Source: Lysobacter sp.
GTDB taxonomy: Bacteria; Pseudomonadota; Gammaproteobacteria; Xanthomonadales; Xanthomonadaceae
Direction of reading: 5' to 3'
Assembly (NCBI GenBank): GCA_013141175.1
Contig: JABFRN010000001.1
Span: forward strand, 1,937,444 to 2,001,443
Length of the DNA: 64,000 bases
Shown: piece after piece, positions 45,903-55,546 of the stretch
Numbering within the stretch: the first letter of the stretch is position 1
Layout of the letters: each line of letters starts with the position of its first letter
Notes under the pieces: generated by a model
What the model was told of the DNA's origin: nothing
What the model saw: only the letters and a program-made list of their open reading frames with translations
Database searches by the model: none
Position numbers and translations under genes: made by a program

Positions 45903-46903
45903 GGACATCTCCGTCCGCTTATCGCCCACCGCTGTGGCTGCGCAGCCCGCATCTGCAGTCGCTGATTTCGACCAGTCCGCTGCGTCGCGCGCGCGGTGCG
46001 CTGCTGTTGCGGCGCAGCGGCGCGATCAGCAAACCGTACATCGTCGATGGCGGCGACGGCGTGCGTCTGGAAGGCGTGCACAGCCGGTTGCCCGGCACCC
46101 AGCCGCGCGGGCTGGCGCTGTTGCTGCACGGTTGGGAGGGCAGCGTCGAATCCAGTTACATGCGCATGACCGCCGCGCATCTGCTCGGCGCCGGCTTTGA
46201 AGTGTTCCGGCTCAATTTCCGCGATCACGGCGACACCCATCATCTGAACCAGGCGCTGTTCCATTCCAACCGCATCGACGAAGTGGTGAATGCGGCGGCG
46301 GATGTCGCGAATCGCTTCCTGGCGGGGTCTTCGCGGCCGATGGTGGTCGCGGGCTATTCGCTGGGCGGCAATTTCGCGCTGCGCGTGGCGATGCGTGCGC
46401 ATGCGGCCGGGCTGCCGCTGGCGCGGGTGGCGGCGGTGTGTCCGGTGCTGGATCCAGCCGTGACCATGACCCGCCTGGAGCAGGGGATTCCGGTGTATCT
46501 GCGCTACTTCGAGCAGAGCTGGCGGGAATCGCTGCGCCGCAAACGCGACCGCTTCCCGCAGTACTACGACTTCGACGACCGCGTGCTCAAGCTCGAGATG
46601 CGCGAACTCACCCGCTGGATGGTCGAGCGGCACACCGATTTCGACACGCTCGACGATTATTTCAACGGTTACGCCATCGCAGGCGACCGGCTTGCGGGTC
46701 TGGATGTGCCGGCCGATCTGCTGACCGCCGAAGACGATCCGGTGATTCCGGTAGAAGAATTCCACGCGCTGCGCCTGCCGGATACGGCGCTGATCGAGAT
46801 CGCCCACTGGGGCGGGCACTGCGGGTTTCTGGAAACCGCGCGCCTCGACGGTTATGCCGAGCGCTGGGTCGCGCAGCGGCTGTCGGCGGCGTTCGATACC
46901 TGA
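45899..46903 (+). CDS. YheT-like alpha/beta hydrolase
   Basis: 334 residues, start ATG overlapping the previous stop. The YheT/UPF0017 layout is clear: WLRSPHLQSL near the start, LLLHGWEGS oxyanion loop, AGYSLGGNFALR nucleophile elbow, TAEDDPVIP (Asp) and HWGGHCGF (His). Predicted carboxylesterase acting on lipid or polymer esters in the cytoplasm or at the inner face of the membrane. Coupled to a small membrane protein and followed by a TPR gene. Confidence 0.87.
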   Translation: MRTSPSAYRPPLWLRSPHLQSLISTSPLRRARGALLLRRSGAISKPYIVDGGDGVRLEGVHSRLPGTQPRGLALLLHGWEGSVESSYMRMTAAHLLGAGFEVFRLNFRDHGDTHHLNQALFHSNRIDEVVNAAADVANRFLAGSSRPMVVAGYSLGGNFALRVAMRAHAAGLPLARVAAVCPVLDPAVTMTRLEQGIPVYLRYFEQSWRESLRRKRDRFPQYYDFDDRVLKLEMRELTRWMVERHTDFDTLDDYFNGYAIAGDRLAGLDVPADLLTAEDDPVIPVEEFHALRLPDTALIEIAHWGGHCGFLETARLDGYAERWVAQRLSAAFDT

Positions 46904-46997
46904 CCGCCGATACCTGAGCACTGTTTCCGGAGGGCGCATTCCCTGCGGCGTTACACTAGACGCTTCCGGGCCCGGCCCCGCAGTCCCAGAACCTCCC

Positions 46998-49085
46998 ATG
47001 CAAGAACGAATTTTCGCCGCGCTGCGGCGCGGCGCCAACGCCGAAGCCCTGACGCTGGCCCGCGTGGCCGTGGCCGAAGCCCCGCACGATGCCCACGCGT
47101 ACGCGCTGCTGGCCCATGCCGAACGCGCCAACGGCGACCAGGCCGCCGCGCAGCATGCGATCGCACGCGCGGTGCTGCTGGCGCCGGAAGACGCCAACCT
47201 GCATTTCCAGCGCGCCGGCTTCCTGCTCAACGAGCACAAGCTTGGCGAAGCCCAGGCCGCGCTGACGCGCACGCTCGATCTCGACCCGAACCAGTTCCCG
47301 GCCTACATCCTGCAGGCGCAGATGGCGATCGGACGCGGCGAGATCGACGAAGCCGAACGCCTGCAGCGCTCCGCCGCCCGGCTCTCGCCCGATCACGCCT
47401 GGGTGAAAACGCTCGAAGGCATGATCGCGCTGCGTCGCGGCGACGGCGCGCGCGCGCAGACGCTGCTGATCCGCGCCGCCGAGCAGATGCCCAACGATCT
47501 GCAGGTGCTGTACGCGCTGGGGTTCGCGCATCTCAACCAGCGCCAGTTCGCGTTCGCCGAACAGGCGTTCCGCAAGATCATCGATCTTTCGCCGGCCATG
47601 CAGGGCCTGCGCGGCCTGCTCGCCGATGTGCTGTTGCAGCAGCAGCGCCCCGACGAAGCGCTCGAAGCGCTGCAGCCGCTGCTGGACAACCCCGCGACCG
47701 CCACGCCTGCGCTGAAGCGGATGACCGCCGAACTGGAAATGACGATGGGTCGCCAGGAATCGGCCATCCAGCGTCTGCGCGAAGCGTTGGCCGAAGATCC
47801 GCGCGATCCGCGCGCGTGGTCGCTGGCGACCGACATCTGGCGCCGCACCGGCGATGTCGCCGATGCCCGCACGACGCTCGATATCGCGCTGGAGCGTCAC
47901 CCGGAAGCGGTGCGGCTGTGGCAACTGCGGCTTGCGTTCGAGCCCGAAGGCGGCGACGGCGCCAAGGCGGTCGTCGACCGCTGGCTGGCGGCCACGCCGG
48001 AGCACGTGCTTGCGCTCGAAGCGGCGATGCATCTGCACGAGGCGCGCGGCGATACCGAAGCGGTCGATGCGCTCGCGCAGCGCATCATCGAAGTGGAACC
48101 GGGCCGCACCAGCGCCGAGATGCGCGTGCTCGATCGCATGATCCGCGATCAGCCCGAAGCCGCCATCGTCCACATCGAGGGACTGATCGCCAAAGCAGGC
48201 GATGACGAAGCCAAACGCGGAGTGATGCCCTGGCTCGGCTATGCGCAGGATCGCGCCGGTCGCCATGCCGAAGCCGTGGCGACGTGGATCGCGCTCAACG
48301 CCGGCGAAGCCGCCGCGCGTTGGCCGCTCACGAGTCCCGGTCCCGCCGGCCCGGTCGGCGGCATTTGGCCGGATGCGGCCACGGCCGTGCCGGGCACGCC
48401 GCCGGTGGCGTATCTGTGGGGCCTGCCGGGTTCGGGTGTCGAGAAAGTGGCGGCGGTGATCGGCCATGCCGGTTATCCGCTGTGCGCGGATCGTTTCGCA
48501 CCGAATCCGCCGCAGGACCCGATGCAGAACCCCGACACCATCGCCGCGCTCAACGACGGCAGGCTGACGCCCGAACGCCTGCTCGCCGAATGGCATGCCG
48601 CGCTGCCGGCGCGCGGGATCCGCGATGGCATCGTCATCGACTGGCTGCCGTTCTGGGACAACGCGTTCCTGAAGATGCTGCGCCCGCTGCAGCCCGGCGC
48701 GATCGTGATGGTCGCGCTGCGCGACCCGCGCGACATGCTGCTGGAGTGGCTGGCGTTCGGCAGCACGCTGCCCTACGGCATCGCCTCGCCGACCGACGCC
48801 GCGCTGTGGATGGCGCGACAGCTGCAGCACGTGGTCGCGCTGCGCAAGGACAACCTGCAGCCGCACAAGATCGTCGCTACCGATCATGCGTTGACGAATG
48901 TCGAAGCCTTCGCCGCCGAAGTCGGCGGCGGCCTCGGCCTCGAAGAAATCCGGGTGCCACCCGACGTGGCTTTGGGGACGCAGCGCTTCGCGTTCGGCCA
49001 TTGGCGCCACTACGCCAAGCCGTTGGCCGAGCCGTTCGCGCTGTTGTCGCAGGTCGCGCAGACCCTGGGCTATCCGGAGCGGTAA
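46998..49085 (+). CDS. TPR protein with a degenerate sulfotransferase-like C terminus
   Basis: 695 residues. Residues 1-450 are tetratricopeptide repeats (for example AHAERANGDQAAAQHAIARA). The C-terminal half resembles the sulfotransferase fold: a P-loop-like YLWGLPGSGVEKVAAV in place of the 5'-phosphosulfate loop GLPRSGTT, and VALRDPRDMLLEWL like the 3'-phosphate-binding RDP block. The first Arg/Ser/Thr of the loop differ, so PAPS use is doubtful. Such TPR-sulfotransferase fusions occur in many proteobacteria without a fixed role. No signal peptide. Confidence 0.78.
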   Translation: MQERIFAALRRGANAEALTLARVAVAEAPHDAHAYALLAHAERANGDQAAAQHAIARAVLLAPEDANLHFQRAGFLLNEHKLGEAQAALTRTLDLDPNQFPAYILQAQMAIGRGEIDEAERLQRSAARLSPDHAWVKTLEGMIALRRGDGARAQTLLIRAAEQMPNDLQVLYALGFAHLNQRQFAFAEQAFRKIIDLSPAMQGLRGLLADVLLQQQRPDEALEALQPLLDNPATATPALKRMTAELEMTMGRQESAIQRLREALAEDPRDPRAWSLATDIWRRTGDVADARTTLDIALERHPEAVRLWQLRLAFEPEGGDGAKAVVDRWLAATPEHVLALEAAMHLHEARGDTEAVDALAQRIIEVEPGRTSAEMRVLDRMIRDQPEAAIVHIEGLIAKAGDDEAKRGVMPWLGYAQDRAGRHAEAVATWIALNAGEAAARWPLTSPGPAGPVGGIWPDAATAVPGTPPVAYLWGLPGSGVEKVAAVIGHAGYPLCADRFAPNPPQDPMQNPDTIAALNDGRLTPERLLAEWHAALPARGIRDGIVIDWLPFWDNAFLKMLRPLQPGAIVMVALRDPRDMLLEWLAFGSTLPYGIASPTDAALWMARQLQHVVALRKDNLQPHKIVATDHALTNVEAFAAEVGGGLGLEEIRVPPDVALGTQRFAFGHWRHYAKPLAEPFALLSQVAQTLGYPER

Positions 49086-49098
49086 GGGGCCCGCGCGG

Positions 49099-49545
49099 TT
49101 GTCGATCGATGCACCGTTCGACACTCCCGAAGTCGCGGAGACGTTCGCGCGCTATCCGCCGCACGCACGCGCGAAGCTGCTGGCGTTGCGCCGCTTGATC
49201 CTGGACACCGCCGAACGCACCGAAGGCGTCGGCGCGGTGGTCGAAAGCCTGAAATGGGGCGAGCCGGCCTATCGCAGTCGCAGTGGGCGGATGGGCAGCA
49301 CCGTCCGCATCGACTGGAAGCCGGCGAAACCCGGGCAATACGCGATGTACTTCCACTGCAAGACCACGCTGGTCGAGACCTTCCGCACGCTGTTTCCCGG
49401 CGAATTCGGCTTCGAGGGCAATCGCGCCATCGTCTTCGATATGGATGCGGATCTTCCGGAAGATGCCGTACGCGTTTGTATCGAAGCCGCGTTGACCTAT
49501 CGAGCCGACCGGCGACGGTCGCAGGATCCGGCGAAGCGCATCTGA
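49099..49545 (+). CDS. DUF1801 family protein
   Basis: 148 residues from TTG 49099, chosen because AAGGGG lies 8 bases before it, 13 bases after the previous stop, and no ATG exists in the first 60 codons. The DUF1801 (YdhG-like) signature is FARYPPHARAKLLALRRLI and SLKWGEPAY, followed by an F-H-C-K strand and a helical end. Family members share the YdhG/frataxin-like fold; some take part in iron or metal handling, but no function is established here. Cytoplasmic. Confidence 0.75.
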   Translation: MSIDAPFDTPEVAETFARYPPHARAKLLALRRLILDTAERTEGVGAVVESLKWGEPAYRSRSGRMGSTVRIDWKPAKPGQYAMYFHCKTTLVETFRTLFPGEFGFEGNRAIVFDMDADLPEDAVRVCIEAALTYRADRRRSQDPAKRI

Positions 49546-49624
49546 CCGCGGCGGAGCGCGTGCGATATCCTGTTTCCCGGCCGATCGACCGGCCGATCTT
49601 CAGCGGATGAACCAGGAGCCGGAC

Positions 49625-50239
49625 ATGCAGATCGTCAGCGACAGTTTCGAACATCGCCACCGCATCCCCGCCGAATTCGCGATGGGCACGCCGGAGGGGT
49701 TCGGCGGCAATCGCAATCCGCATCTGCGCTGGAGCGATGCGCCCACGGACACCCGCAGCTTCGTGCTGCTGTGCATCGATCCGGATGCGCCGACCGACGG
49801 CGCGCTGGTTGCCGACGAGAGCACTGCGATCCCGGTCGAACATCCGCGCGGCGATTTCGTGCATTGGGTCATGGTCGATATTCCCGCCGATGTGAATGAA
49901 CTCGCCGCAGGCGCTTGCAGCGATGGCATCACGGCGCGCGGGAAATCCGCGCCCGGCGGGCCGGCCGGCGCGCGCCACGGCGTGAACGATTACACCGGCT
50001 GGTTCGCTGGCGACGCGCAGATGGGCGGCGATTACCTCGGCTACGACGGTCCGTATCCGCCGGGCCACGACCTGCGCCTGCATCGCTACTTCTTCCGCGT
50101 GTTCGCGTTGGATGTCGCGCGCCTGGATCTGCCCGCGAGATTCGCCGCCGCCGATGTGTTCCGCGCCATGCATGGACATGTTTTGGCGGAAACGGCCGTC
50201 TACGGGACGTATTCGCTCAATGCGAACGTGAAGGGCTGA
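49625..50239 (+). CDS. YbhB/YbcL family (PEBP-like) protein
   Basis: 204 residues; AGGAG lies 6 bases before the ATG. An upstream in-frame ATG at 49607 is less well placed. The phosphatidylethanolamine-binding fold signature DPDAPTDG, the central FVHWVMVDIP strand, GVNDYTGWF and the GYDGPYPPG loop are present. Bacterial YbhB-type proteins may bind phosphorylated or lipid ligands; no firm role is known. Separate from the upstream genes by a short gap. Confidence 0.85.
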   Translation: MQIVSDSFEHRHRIPAEFAMGTPEGFGGNRNPHLRWSDAPTDTRSFVLLCIDPDAPTDGALVADESTAIPVEHPRGDFVHWVMVDIPADVNELAAGACSDGITARGKSAPGGPAGARHGVNDYTGWFAGDAQMGGDYLGYDGPYPPGHDLRLHRYFFRVFALDVARLDLPARFAAADVFRAMHGHVLAETAVYGTYSLNANVKG

Positions 50240-50286
50240 GCCGATTCGACGCAGATTTCAGCGGTGACGAATCCGGTTCAAGCAAC

Positions 50287-50811
50287 TCAGAGCGGAATCG
50301 GTTTCGCCTGGAACACCAATACCTGGCCGCTGTCGCTGGTCAGGCGCATGCGGTAGGGCTGCGGTTCGATCAGTTCGACCTTGAACGACTGTCCCATCAG
50401 TTCGCTGAAGCTGCGATCGGCGAGATTCTTGTCGTCGGTGCAGGACATGCGGGTGGCGATGGCCAGGGTCATGTCGAGGCGTTTGCCTGCGACCGTGTAC
50501 GTGCCGCGCAGCCGATTGCAGCCGCCGGAAGCACTGACTTCGCCGTTGCTGAATGTCATCTCGAAAGCGATGCCCGGTGCGCGCAGCTCGGCGATGCCAG
50601 CGCCGCCCGCCGCATCGGCGGATTCAAGCGTCCAGCCGCCGGTGTTGCTCAGTTCGGTCGGGCTGAAGCGGGCGGTGCGCTCGCGTTCCGCGCCGGTGGC
50701 TGCGGCATCGCCGCGCGCGGTGCCGGCCATATCGCCGGTGGCGTCGGCGGACGCGCAGGCGGCGGTCGAGAGAAACAGGGTGGTGGCGATCAGGGCGGTG
50801 CGGGTGTTCAT
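50287..50811 (-). CDS. META-domain lipoprotein 1 (HslJ-like)
   Basis: 174 residues. A lipoprotein signal with STAAC (Cys near 19) targets the envelope. Residues about 55-170 form a META domain: ASGGCNRLRGTY (the N-R-GT turn) and a mid-domain MSCTDDKN loop that holds a Cys pair with the previous Cys. HslJ/META proteins are linked to stress and antibiotic tolerance in E. coli; the molecular function is unknown. Followed on the same strand by a second META lipoprotein gene. Confidence 0.82.
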   Translation of the reverse strand: MNTRTALIATTLFLSTAACASADATGDMAGTARGDAAATGAERERTARFSPTELSNTGGWTLESADAAGGAGIAELRAPGIAFEMTFSNGEVSASGGCNRLRGTYTVAGKRLDMTLAIATRMSCTDDKNLADRSFSELMGQSFKVELIEPQPYRMRLTSDSGQVLVFQAKPIPL

Positions 50812-50872
50812 GGACGTTCTCCGGAACGGAATGACGATCTGCGGTGACTGTAGACGACGAAGGGAAGGCGCA

Positions 50873-51715
50873 TCACGGATCGATGGTCTGCGACTCGATC
50901 ACCATGTCCAGCACGTACCCGGTCGCGGGCGCGTCCATCGGCGGATTGGCGATCGCAAAGCGTTTGACGCGCAGCACGTTGCGGACGCCTTCCTCGTGGG
51001 TGTAGCCCTCGATGGTGTCATGGAACAGCTGCCATTCGCCGGGTGTACCCGAACGCAGACCTTCTGCGTCGTAATGGAGTTCCCGCACTTCGAGGCATTG
51101 CCTGGGCGTGGGCATCATCGGGTGCTGGCAGGGTTCGAGGCGTGCCGCCACTTCCATGAAAACGATCGTGCCCGGATTGCCGAAACGGATTTCCGGCGCG
51201 GCCATGCCGACGAAGCGCAGCCTGTCGCCATTCGCGACGTTCAACATCAGTTGCGGTGGATCGCTTTCGAGCAATCGGAATGCGATGCCGCCTTCCAGGC
51301 GTTTCGCGATTTCGGCGTCCAGCGCCATCACCGCAGGGTCGGCGCAGGCCATCTTCGTCGAGGCCAGCGCGCCGATGCGCAACGTATCGCCGTCGATGCG
51401 GAGGTCGCCGCTCATGCCGTTGCAGGCATTGGTGATGCGGAGACGTCCTTCGGCGACATCGAATTGCAGCGGTTGCGCCGGGCGCACCAGCAATGCGTCG
51501 ATACGACGCCCCTGTGCGTCGGTGGCGTCCTGCAACCGCCAGCGATAGCCGTCCAGCGCGGTTCCCGTCGCGTCGTTGCTGCGCTCCGACTGCGATGGTG
51601 CGGCGGCGACGGATGCATCCGTGTGCGTGGTGGGTCGTGTGCAGGCGACGAGGATCAGTGGCAAGATCAACGACAAGATCAGCGGCAAGATCGGCATCGA
51701 CAGGGAACGGGTCAT
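50873..51715 (-). CDS. META/DUF4377 lipoprotein 2
   Basis: 280 residues. The lipobox ILVAC (after a very hydrophobic segment) marks an envelope lipoprotein. Residues about 52-170 are a META domain: ITNACNGMSGDLRIDGDTLR and STKMACADP. Residues about 180-275 match the DUF4377 module with IVFMEVAARLEPCQHPMMP and conserved Cys. The fusion resembles other HslJ-related proteins; role likely in envelope stress. Adjacent to the first META gene and convergent with the PEBP gene. Confidence 0.8.
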   Translation of the reverse strand: MTRSLSMPILPLILSLILPLILVACTRPTTHTDASVAAAPSQSERSNDATGTALDGYRWRLQDATDAQGRRIDALLVRPAQPLQFDVAEGRLRITNACNGMSGDLRIDGDTLRIGALASTKMACADPAVMALDAEIAKRLEGGIAFRLLESDPPQLMLNVANGDRLRFVGMAAPEIRFGNPGTIVFMEVAARLEPCQHPMMPTPRQCLEVRELHYDAEGLRSGTPGEWQLFHDTIEGYTHEEGVRNVLRVKRFAIANPPMDAPATGYVLDMVIESQTIDP

Positions 51716-51824
51716 GGCGGGCTCCGCGAGAGTGCGTCCTTGAACGTGCGGCGAGGCAGGACGGGGTTCATGTCACTGAATATCGCGCGCGGCTTCGCGC
51801 TTCCGAACGATACACCCGACTGCC

Positions 51825-53015
51825 TCAGCGCGCGTGTGGGCGCAGCAGCAGGGCGATACCGCCGGCGATCAGCCCCCAGAACGCGGACCCGATGCCGCCG
51901 AAGCTGAATCCCGAGGCGGTCACGAGGAAGGTGATCAATGCGGCCTCGCGATCGCGGTCTTCGCGCAGCGCGACCGCGAGACTGTTGCCGATGGTGCCGA
52001 ACAGCGCCAGCCCGGCGATCGCCATGACCAGTTCCTTCGGAAACGCCGCGAACAGTGCGGCGACGGTCGCGCCGAACACGCCCGTGAAGAGATAGAAAAT
52101 GCCGGCGAAGACCGATGCCACATAGCGCTTCGACGGTTCGGGATGCGCCTCGCGACCGCTGCAGATCGCGGCGGTGATCGCCGCCAGGCACAGCGCGTAC
52201 GCACCGAACGGCGCAAGCAGCAGATTGGTGGCGCCGATCCAGCCGATGCTCGACGAAATCGGCGGGTCGTAGCCGGAGGCGCGCATCACCGCGACGCCCG
52301 GAATGTTCTGCGAGGCCATCGTCACCACGAACAGCGGCAGCGCGATGCCGAACACCGCCGCCAGCGACAGCGAGGGCAGCGTGAAGATCGGCCGCGCGAC
52401 GCGCAGTTCGACGTCGTCCAGATGCAGCAGGCCGGATGCGCCGGCCACGCCCATTCCCAGCAACAGCGTCGCCAGCACGGCGTAACGCGGAAACCAGCGC
52501 CGCCCGCACAGGTAGATCGCCAGCATCGCCAGGGTCATGGCCATCTGCGTGCGCATCGACACGAACACGTCCATGCCGAAGCGCAGCAGCACGCCGCCGA
52601 GCAGGCCGGACGCCAACGTCAGCGGCACCCGGCGCATGCCGCGCTCGAACACGCCGCTGAAACCGACGATGGCGGTCAGCGCCGCGACCAGCACGAACGC
52701 ACCGATGGCATCGGACAGCGGTACGTCGGCGTTGCTGGCGATCAGCATCGCCGCGCCCGGCGTCGACCATGCGGTGACGACCGGTATCCGCCAACGCAGC
52801 GAGAGGCCGATGCAGGTGACGCCCATGCCGATGCCCAGCGCCCACAACCAGGATGCGGTTTCCGCTTCCGACGCGCCGAGCGCCTGCGCGGCCTGGAACA
52901 CGATCACCGCCGAGCTGGTGAACCCGACCAGCACGGTGACGAATCCCGCTGCGACCGATGACGGTGCGATGTCGTGCAGCCATGAATCCCGCGGTGGGGG
53001 TGTCGCTGTGCTCAT
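51825..53015 (-). CDS. benE: BenE-family benzoate/proton symporter
   Basis: 396 residues with about 12 hydrophobic segments. BenE landmarks: SSAVIVFQAAQALGAS near the start, WSTPGAAMLIAS, MASQNIPGVAVMRASGY and the FSFGGIGSAFWG end. It would import benzoate or a related aromatic acid with protons. The start ATG overlaps the UppP stop on the same strand (ATGA), so translation is coupled. No benzoate-degradation genes lie nearby, so the real substrate is uncertain. Confidence 0.85.
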   Translation of the reverse strand: MSTATPPPRDSWLHDIAPSSVAAGFVTVLVGFTSSAVIVFQAAQALGASEAETASWLWALGIGMGVTCIGLSLRWRIPVVTAWSTPGAAMLIASNADVPLSDAIGAFVLVAALTAIVGFSGVFERGMRRVPLTLASGLLGGVLLRFGMDVFVSMRTQMAMTLAMLAIYLCGRRWFPRYAVLATLLLGMGVAGASGLLHLDDVELRVARPIFTLPSLSLAAVFGIALPLFVVTMASQNIPGVAVMRASGYDPPISSSIGWIGATNLLLAPFGAYALCLAAITAAICSGREAHPEPSKRYVASVFAGIFYLFTGVFGATVAALFAAFPKELVMAIAGLALFGTIGNSLAVALREDRDREAALITFLVTASGFSFGGIGSAFWGLIAGGIALLLRPHAR

Positions 53016-53818
53016 TGGCCCGTGGGGACCAGCCAGAGCAGCGCCGCGCCGACCACGAAGCGATACACCGAAAACGCGGTGAACCGATGGCTCTGGATGT
53101 AGCGCAGCAGCCATTTCACCGCGACGAAGGCGGTGATGGCCGAAGCGACGAACGCGACCGCGAGCGCGGTCCAGTCTTCGTGCGCGGCGCCGCCGTCCTT
53201 GAACACGCTGAGCAACTCGTAGGCGGTGGCGGCGAACATCGTCGGAATACCGACGAGGAACGCGAACTCGGTCGCGGCGACACGGCTGGTGGTGCCGGCG
53301 AGCAACGCCACGAAGATGGTCGCACCCGAACGCGATGTGCCCGGAAACACCCCGGCCACGACCTGGGCGATGCCGACCAGAATCGCCACTGTCCAGCTGA
53401 TCTCGCTGCGTTCGCCGAGGGTGGCCGCGCGTTTGGCGGCGAAATGTTCGGCCAGCAGCATCCAGACGCCGCCGAGGATCAATGCCCACGCGATCGGCCG
53501 CACCTCGTCGGGCAATTCCCAGCCAAGCTTCTTGACCAGCAGCCCGCCGACCGCAGTGACGCCGAACGCCACCGCAAGCTTGATCGCGTAGTCGAAATTC
53601 TCGCGTTCGCGAAAGCCGATGAGCAGGCCCCACAGCCGCTGCCAGTAGATCGCGACCACCGCGAGGATCGCGCCGGCCTGGATCGCGATGTTGAACAGGT
53701 CGCTGCGATGACCCAGCCAGCGTTCCGCGATCAGCAGATGACCGGTGCTGGAGACCGGCAGGAATTCGGTGATGCCTTCGATGATGCCGAGCAGCAGGGC
53801 GGCGAGCAGATCGTTCAT
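53012..53818 (-). CDS. uppP: Undecaprenyl-diphosphatase UppP (BacA)
   Basis: 268 residues, the family length, with about eight membrane segments. The active-site blocks EGITEFLPVSSTGH and FPGTSRSGAT are both intact. It removes a phosphate from undecaprenyl diphosphate outside the inner membrane so the lipid carrier can be reused for peptidoglycan and polysaccharide export. Its loss raises bacitracin sensitivity. Overlaps benE by 4 bases. Confidence 0.95.
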   Translation of the reverse strand: MNDLLAALLLGIIEGITEFLPVSSTGHLLIAERWLGHRSDLFNIAIQAGAILAVVAIYWQRLWGLLIGFRERENFDYAIKLAVAFGVTAVGGLLVKKLGWELPDEVRPIAWALILGGVWMLLAEHFAAKRAATLGERSEISWTVAILVGIAQVVAGVFPGTSRSGATIFVALLAGTTSRVAATEFAFLVGIPTMFAATAYELLSVFKDGGAAHEDWTALAVAFVASAITAFVAVKWLLRYIQSHRFTAFSVYRFVVGAALLWLVPTGQ

Positions 53819-53913
53819 GCGGGGGTGGGTGCGATCAAAACGCTAGTGTAACGGTGAAGCAAAGCGCGCGATGCCGAGCGGGGGAAGCGAGTGCCGGAAC
53901 GACGACACCCCCG

Positions 53914-53939
53914 ATTGCGCGGGGGTGTCGAAACGGGTG
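53914..53939 (-). terminator. Hairpin between the S1E protease gene and uppP
   Basis: GACACCCCC (53914-53922) pairs with GGGGGTGTC (53931-53939) around an eight-base loop, just downstream of the protease stop on the minus strand. Probably ends the protease transcript. Confidence 0.65.
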
Positions 53940-53968
53940 TCCGCATGTCGTGTGCGGCTGTCGCAGGG

Positions 53969-55546
53969 TTACAGTCCGGCGGTGTTGCTCGCCCAAAGCA
54001 ACTGGCCCTGATGGCTGATGATGATCATGTTGCCGTTGTCCTGTAGCAGCAAGAAAGCACCTGGATGACCGCCCGTGACGCTGCTCCAGCGCAACTGTGG
54101 ATACGGCAGCCGCTGTGGGAACACGTACAGCATCAGATTGCCGTCGGTTGCCATCGAAAGCCTGTGCGGCATTCCATTGAACCCACTGACGCCCCGCGAC
54201 CAGATCACACTGCCCGCGGAGTTGTAGAGGCTCAGCCAGCCCGTATACCCCATCGACAGGCGGTAGCGGCCGTTGCATGACAACAGCGAGGTGCCGGCCG
54301 CCACGGAATTGCCGGGATTCAGACGTCCGCAGCTGGGTGCGGTGCGCAGCGTCAGTCCGTAGGCGTTGAGGATTGGCTGCAGCGGCTGATGGAACGATAT
54401 CGGCGCGGCGATCGAACAATTCTCGCCGTTCGCGTTCAATGCGCCGCCGGAGGCCACACCCTGCGCTTCTCCGGTTGGAGTGATGAAGGAACCACCGGAA
54501 TCGCCCTGCCCAAGACAGGCGCTGGACTGGGTGAGGCCGTAGACGAGACTGCCGCCGTAATTCACGGTGACGTTGCGGGCGCCGATGATGCCGCAGCGAT
54601 AGCCGGTGCGTGCGCCGGAGCGGCAGGTCACCGCACCCACGGGCGCTTCCAGGCCGCCCATGACACCGATCACGCCGCCCGCATAGTTCGCCACCCACGG
54701 CTGGCTGATCCAGCTCGTATTGGTGGCGCGGACCCACGCGAAATCATTGCCCGGGAACGACGAACCGGCGAAGCTGCCGATGGCAACGCCGTTGGATCCG
54801 GTGACTGCGGTATTCAGCGTGCCGCAGTGTCCCGCAGTGACGAAGCCGCCCTGCGTGACCGGGAGTCCGATCGAGCACCAGCCGCCGTTGGGCAGCGTAT
54901 AGCGGTCGCCGCCGATCAGGTCGTACGCCAGCTGAGGCCGCAGCGTCGAGGTTTCGACGCGCACCGTCTGCGGATCGGCGCCGCTGGCGGCGACGAAGTC
55001 GATCGCTGCAGCGGTCGCGCTCGCGGCGGCGGTCACCACCACCGTATTGCTCTGCAGATCAACCCGCCAACTGTGGATGTCCTTGCGTCCCGCCACCGAG
55101 GCGCGTCCGCGATTCAGGCGCGACATCGACGTTTCCAGCTGCGCCAGACTGTGCCGCACGCGTCTGACTTCCGCGCCGAGCGTTGGTGCCTTCGCGGCGA
55201 AGGCACTATTGGTGGTGCCGACGACGAGCTTGAATTCGCCGGTGCTGTCGCGTTCCATCCATGAACCGGCATAGGCATTGCCGAACAGCTGCCTGGCTTC
55301 TTCCTGCTTGCGCGCGGCATGACGTTCGGTATCGATGTAACGAGGGATCTGCGCGGAGTCCATGCCCAGATCGCGCTTCATCGCCTTGCGCATTTCGGGC
55401 GTTATCGTGTCCGTTCGATCGCCTTGCGCTGCGAACGCAGTCGATGAAAGCGTGGTCGATGAGAGCGCGGCCAGCAGCACGCTTGCGGCCACGATCGAGG
55501 TCTTCGTGGGGGTACGGGTATTGGGTTCGATACGACGCTTTCGCAT
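53969..55546 (-). CDS. Secreted alpha-lytic-type (S1E) serine protease with lectin tail
   Basis: 525 residues; AGGA precedes the ATG. Layout: Sec signal (1-40), an S1E propeptide with GSWMERDSTGEFKLVVGTT (about 95-113), chymotrypsin-like catalytic domain (about 205-400), and a bulb-type lectin domain (about 407-525) with DGNLMLY. The triad is His240 (TAGHC), Asp268 (GNDFAW) and Ser350 (GQGDSGGSF). Propeptide folding assistance is the hallmark of alpha-lytic protease. The tail resembles that of the unrelated subtilisin at 30284. Probably secreted for lysis or nutrition. Confidence 0.92.
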   Translation of the reverse strand: MRKRRIEPNTRTPTKTSIVAASVLLAALSSTTLSSTAFAAQGDRTDTITPEMRKAMKRDLGMDSAQIPRYIDTERHAARKQEEARQLFGNAYAGSWMERDSTGEFKLVVGTTNSAFAAKAPTLGAEVRRVRHSLAQLETSMSRLNRGRASVAGRKDIHSWRVDLQSNTVVVTAAASATAAAIDFVAASGADPQTVRVETSTLRPQLAYDLIGGDRYTLPNGGWCSIGLPVTQGGFVTAGHCGTLNTAVTGSNGVAIGSFAGSSFPGNDFAWVRATNTSWISQPWVANYAGGVIGVMGGLEAPVGAVTCRSGARTGYRCGIIGARNVTVNYGGSLVYGLTQSSACLGQGDSGGSFITPTGEAQGVASGGALNANGENCSIAAPISFHQPLQPILNAYGLTLRTAPSCGRLNPGNSVAAGTSLLSCNGRYRLSMGYTGWLSLYNSAGSVIWSRGVSGFNGMPHRLSMATDGNLMLYVFPQRLPYPQLRWSSVTGGHPGAFLLLQDNGNMIIISHQGQLLWASNTAGL

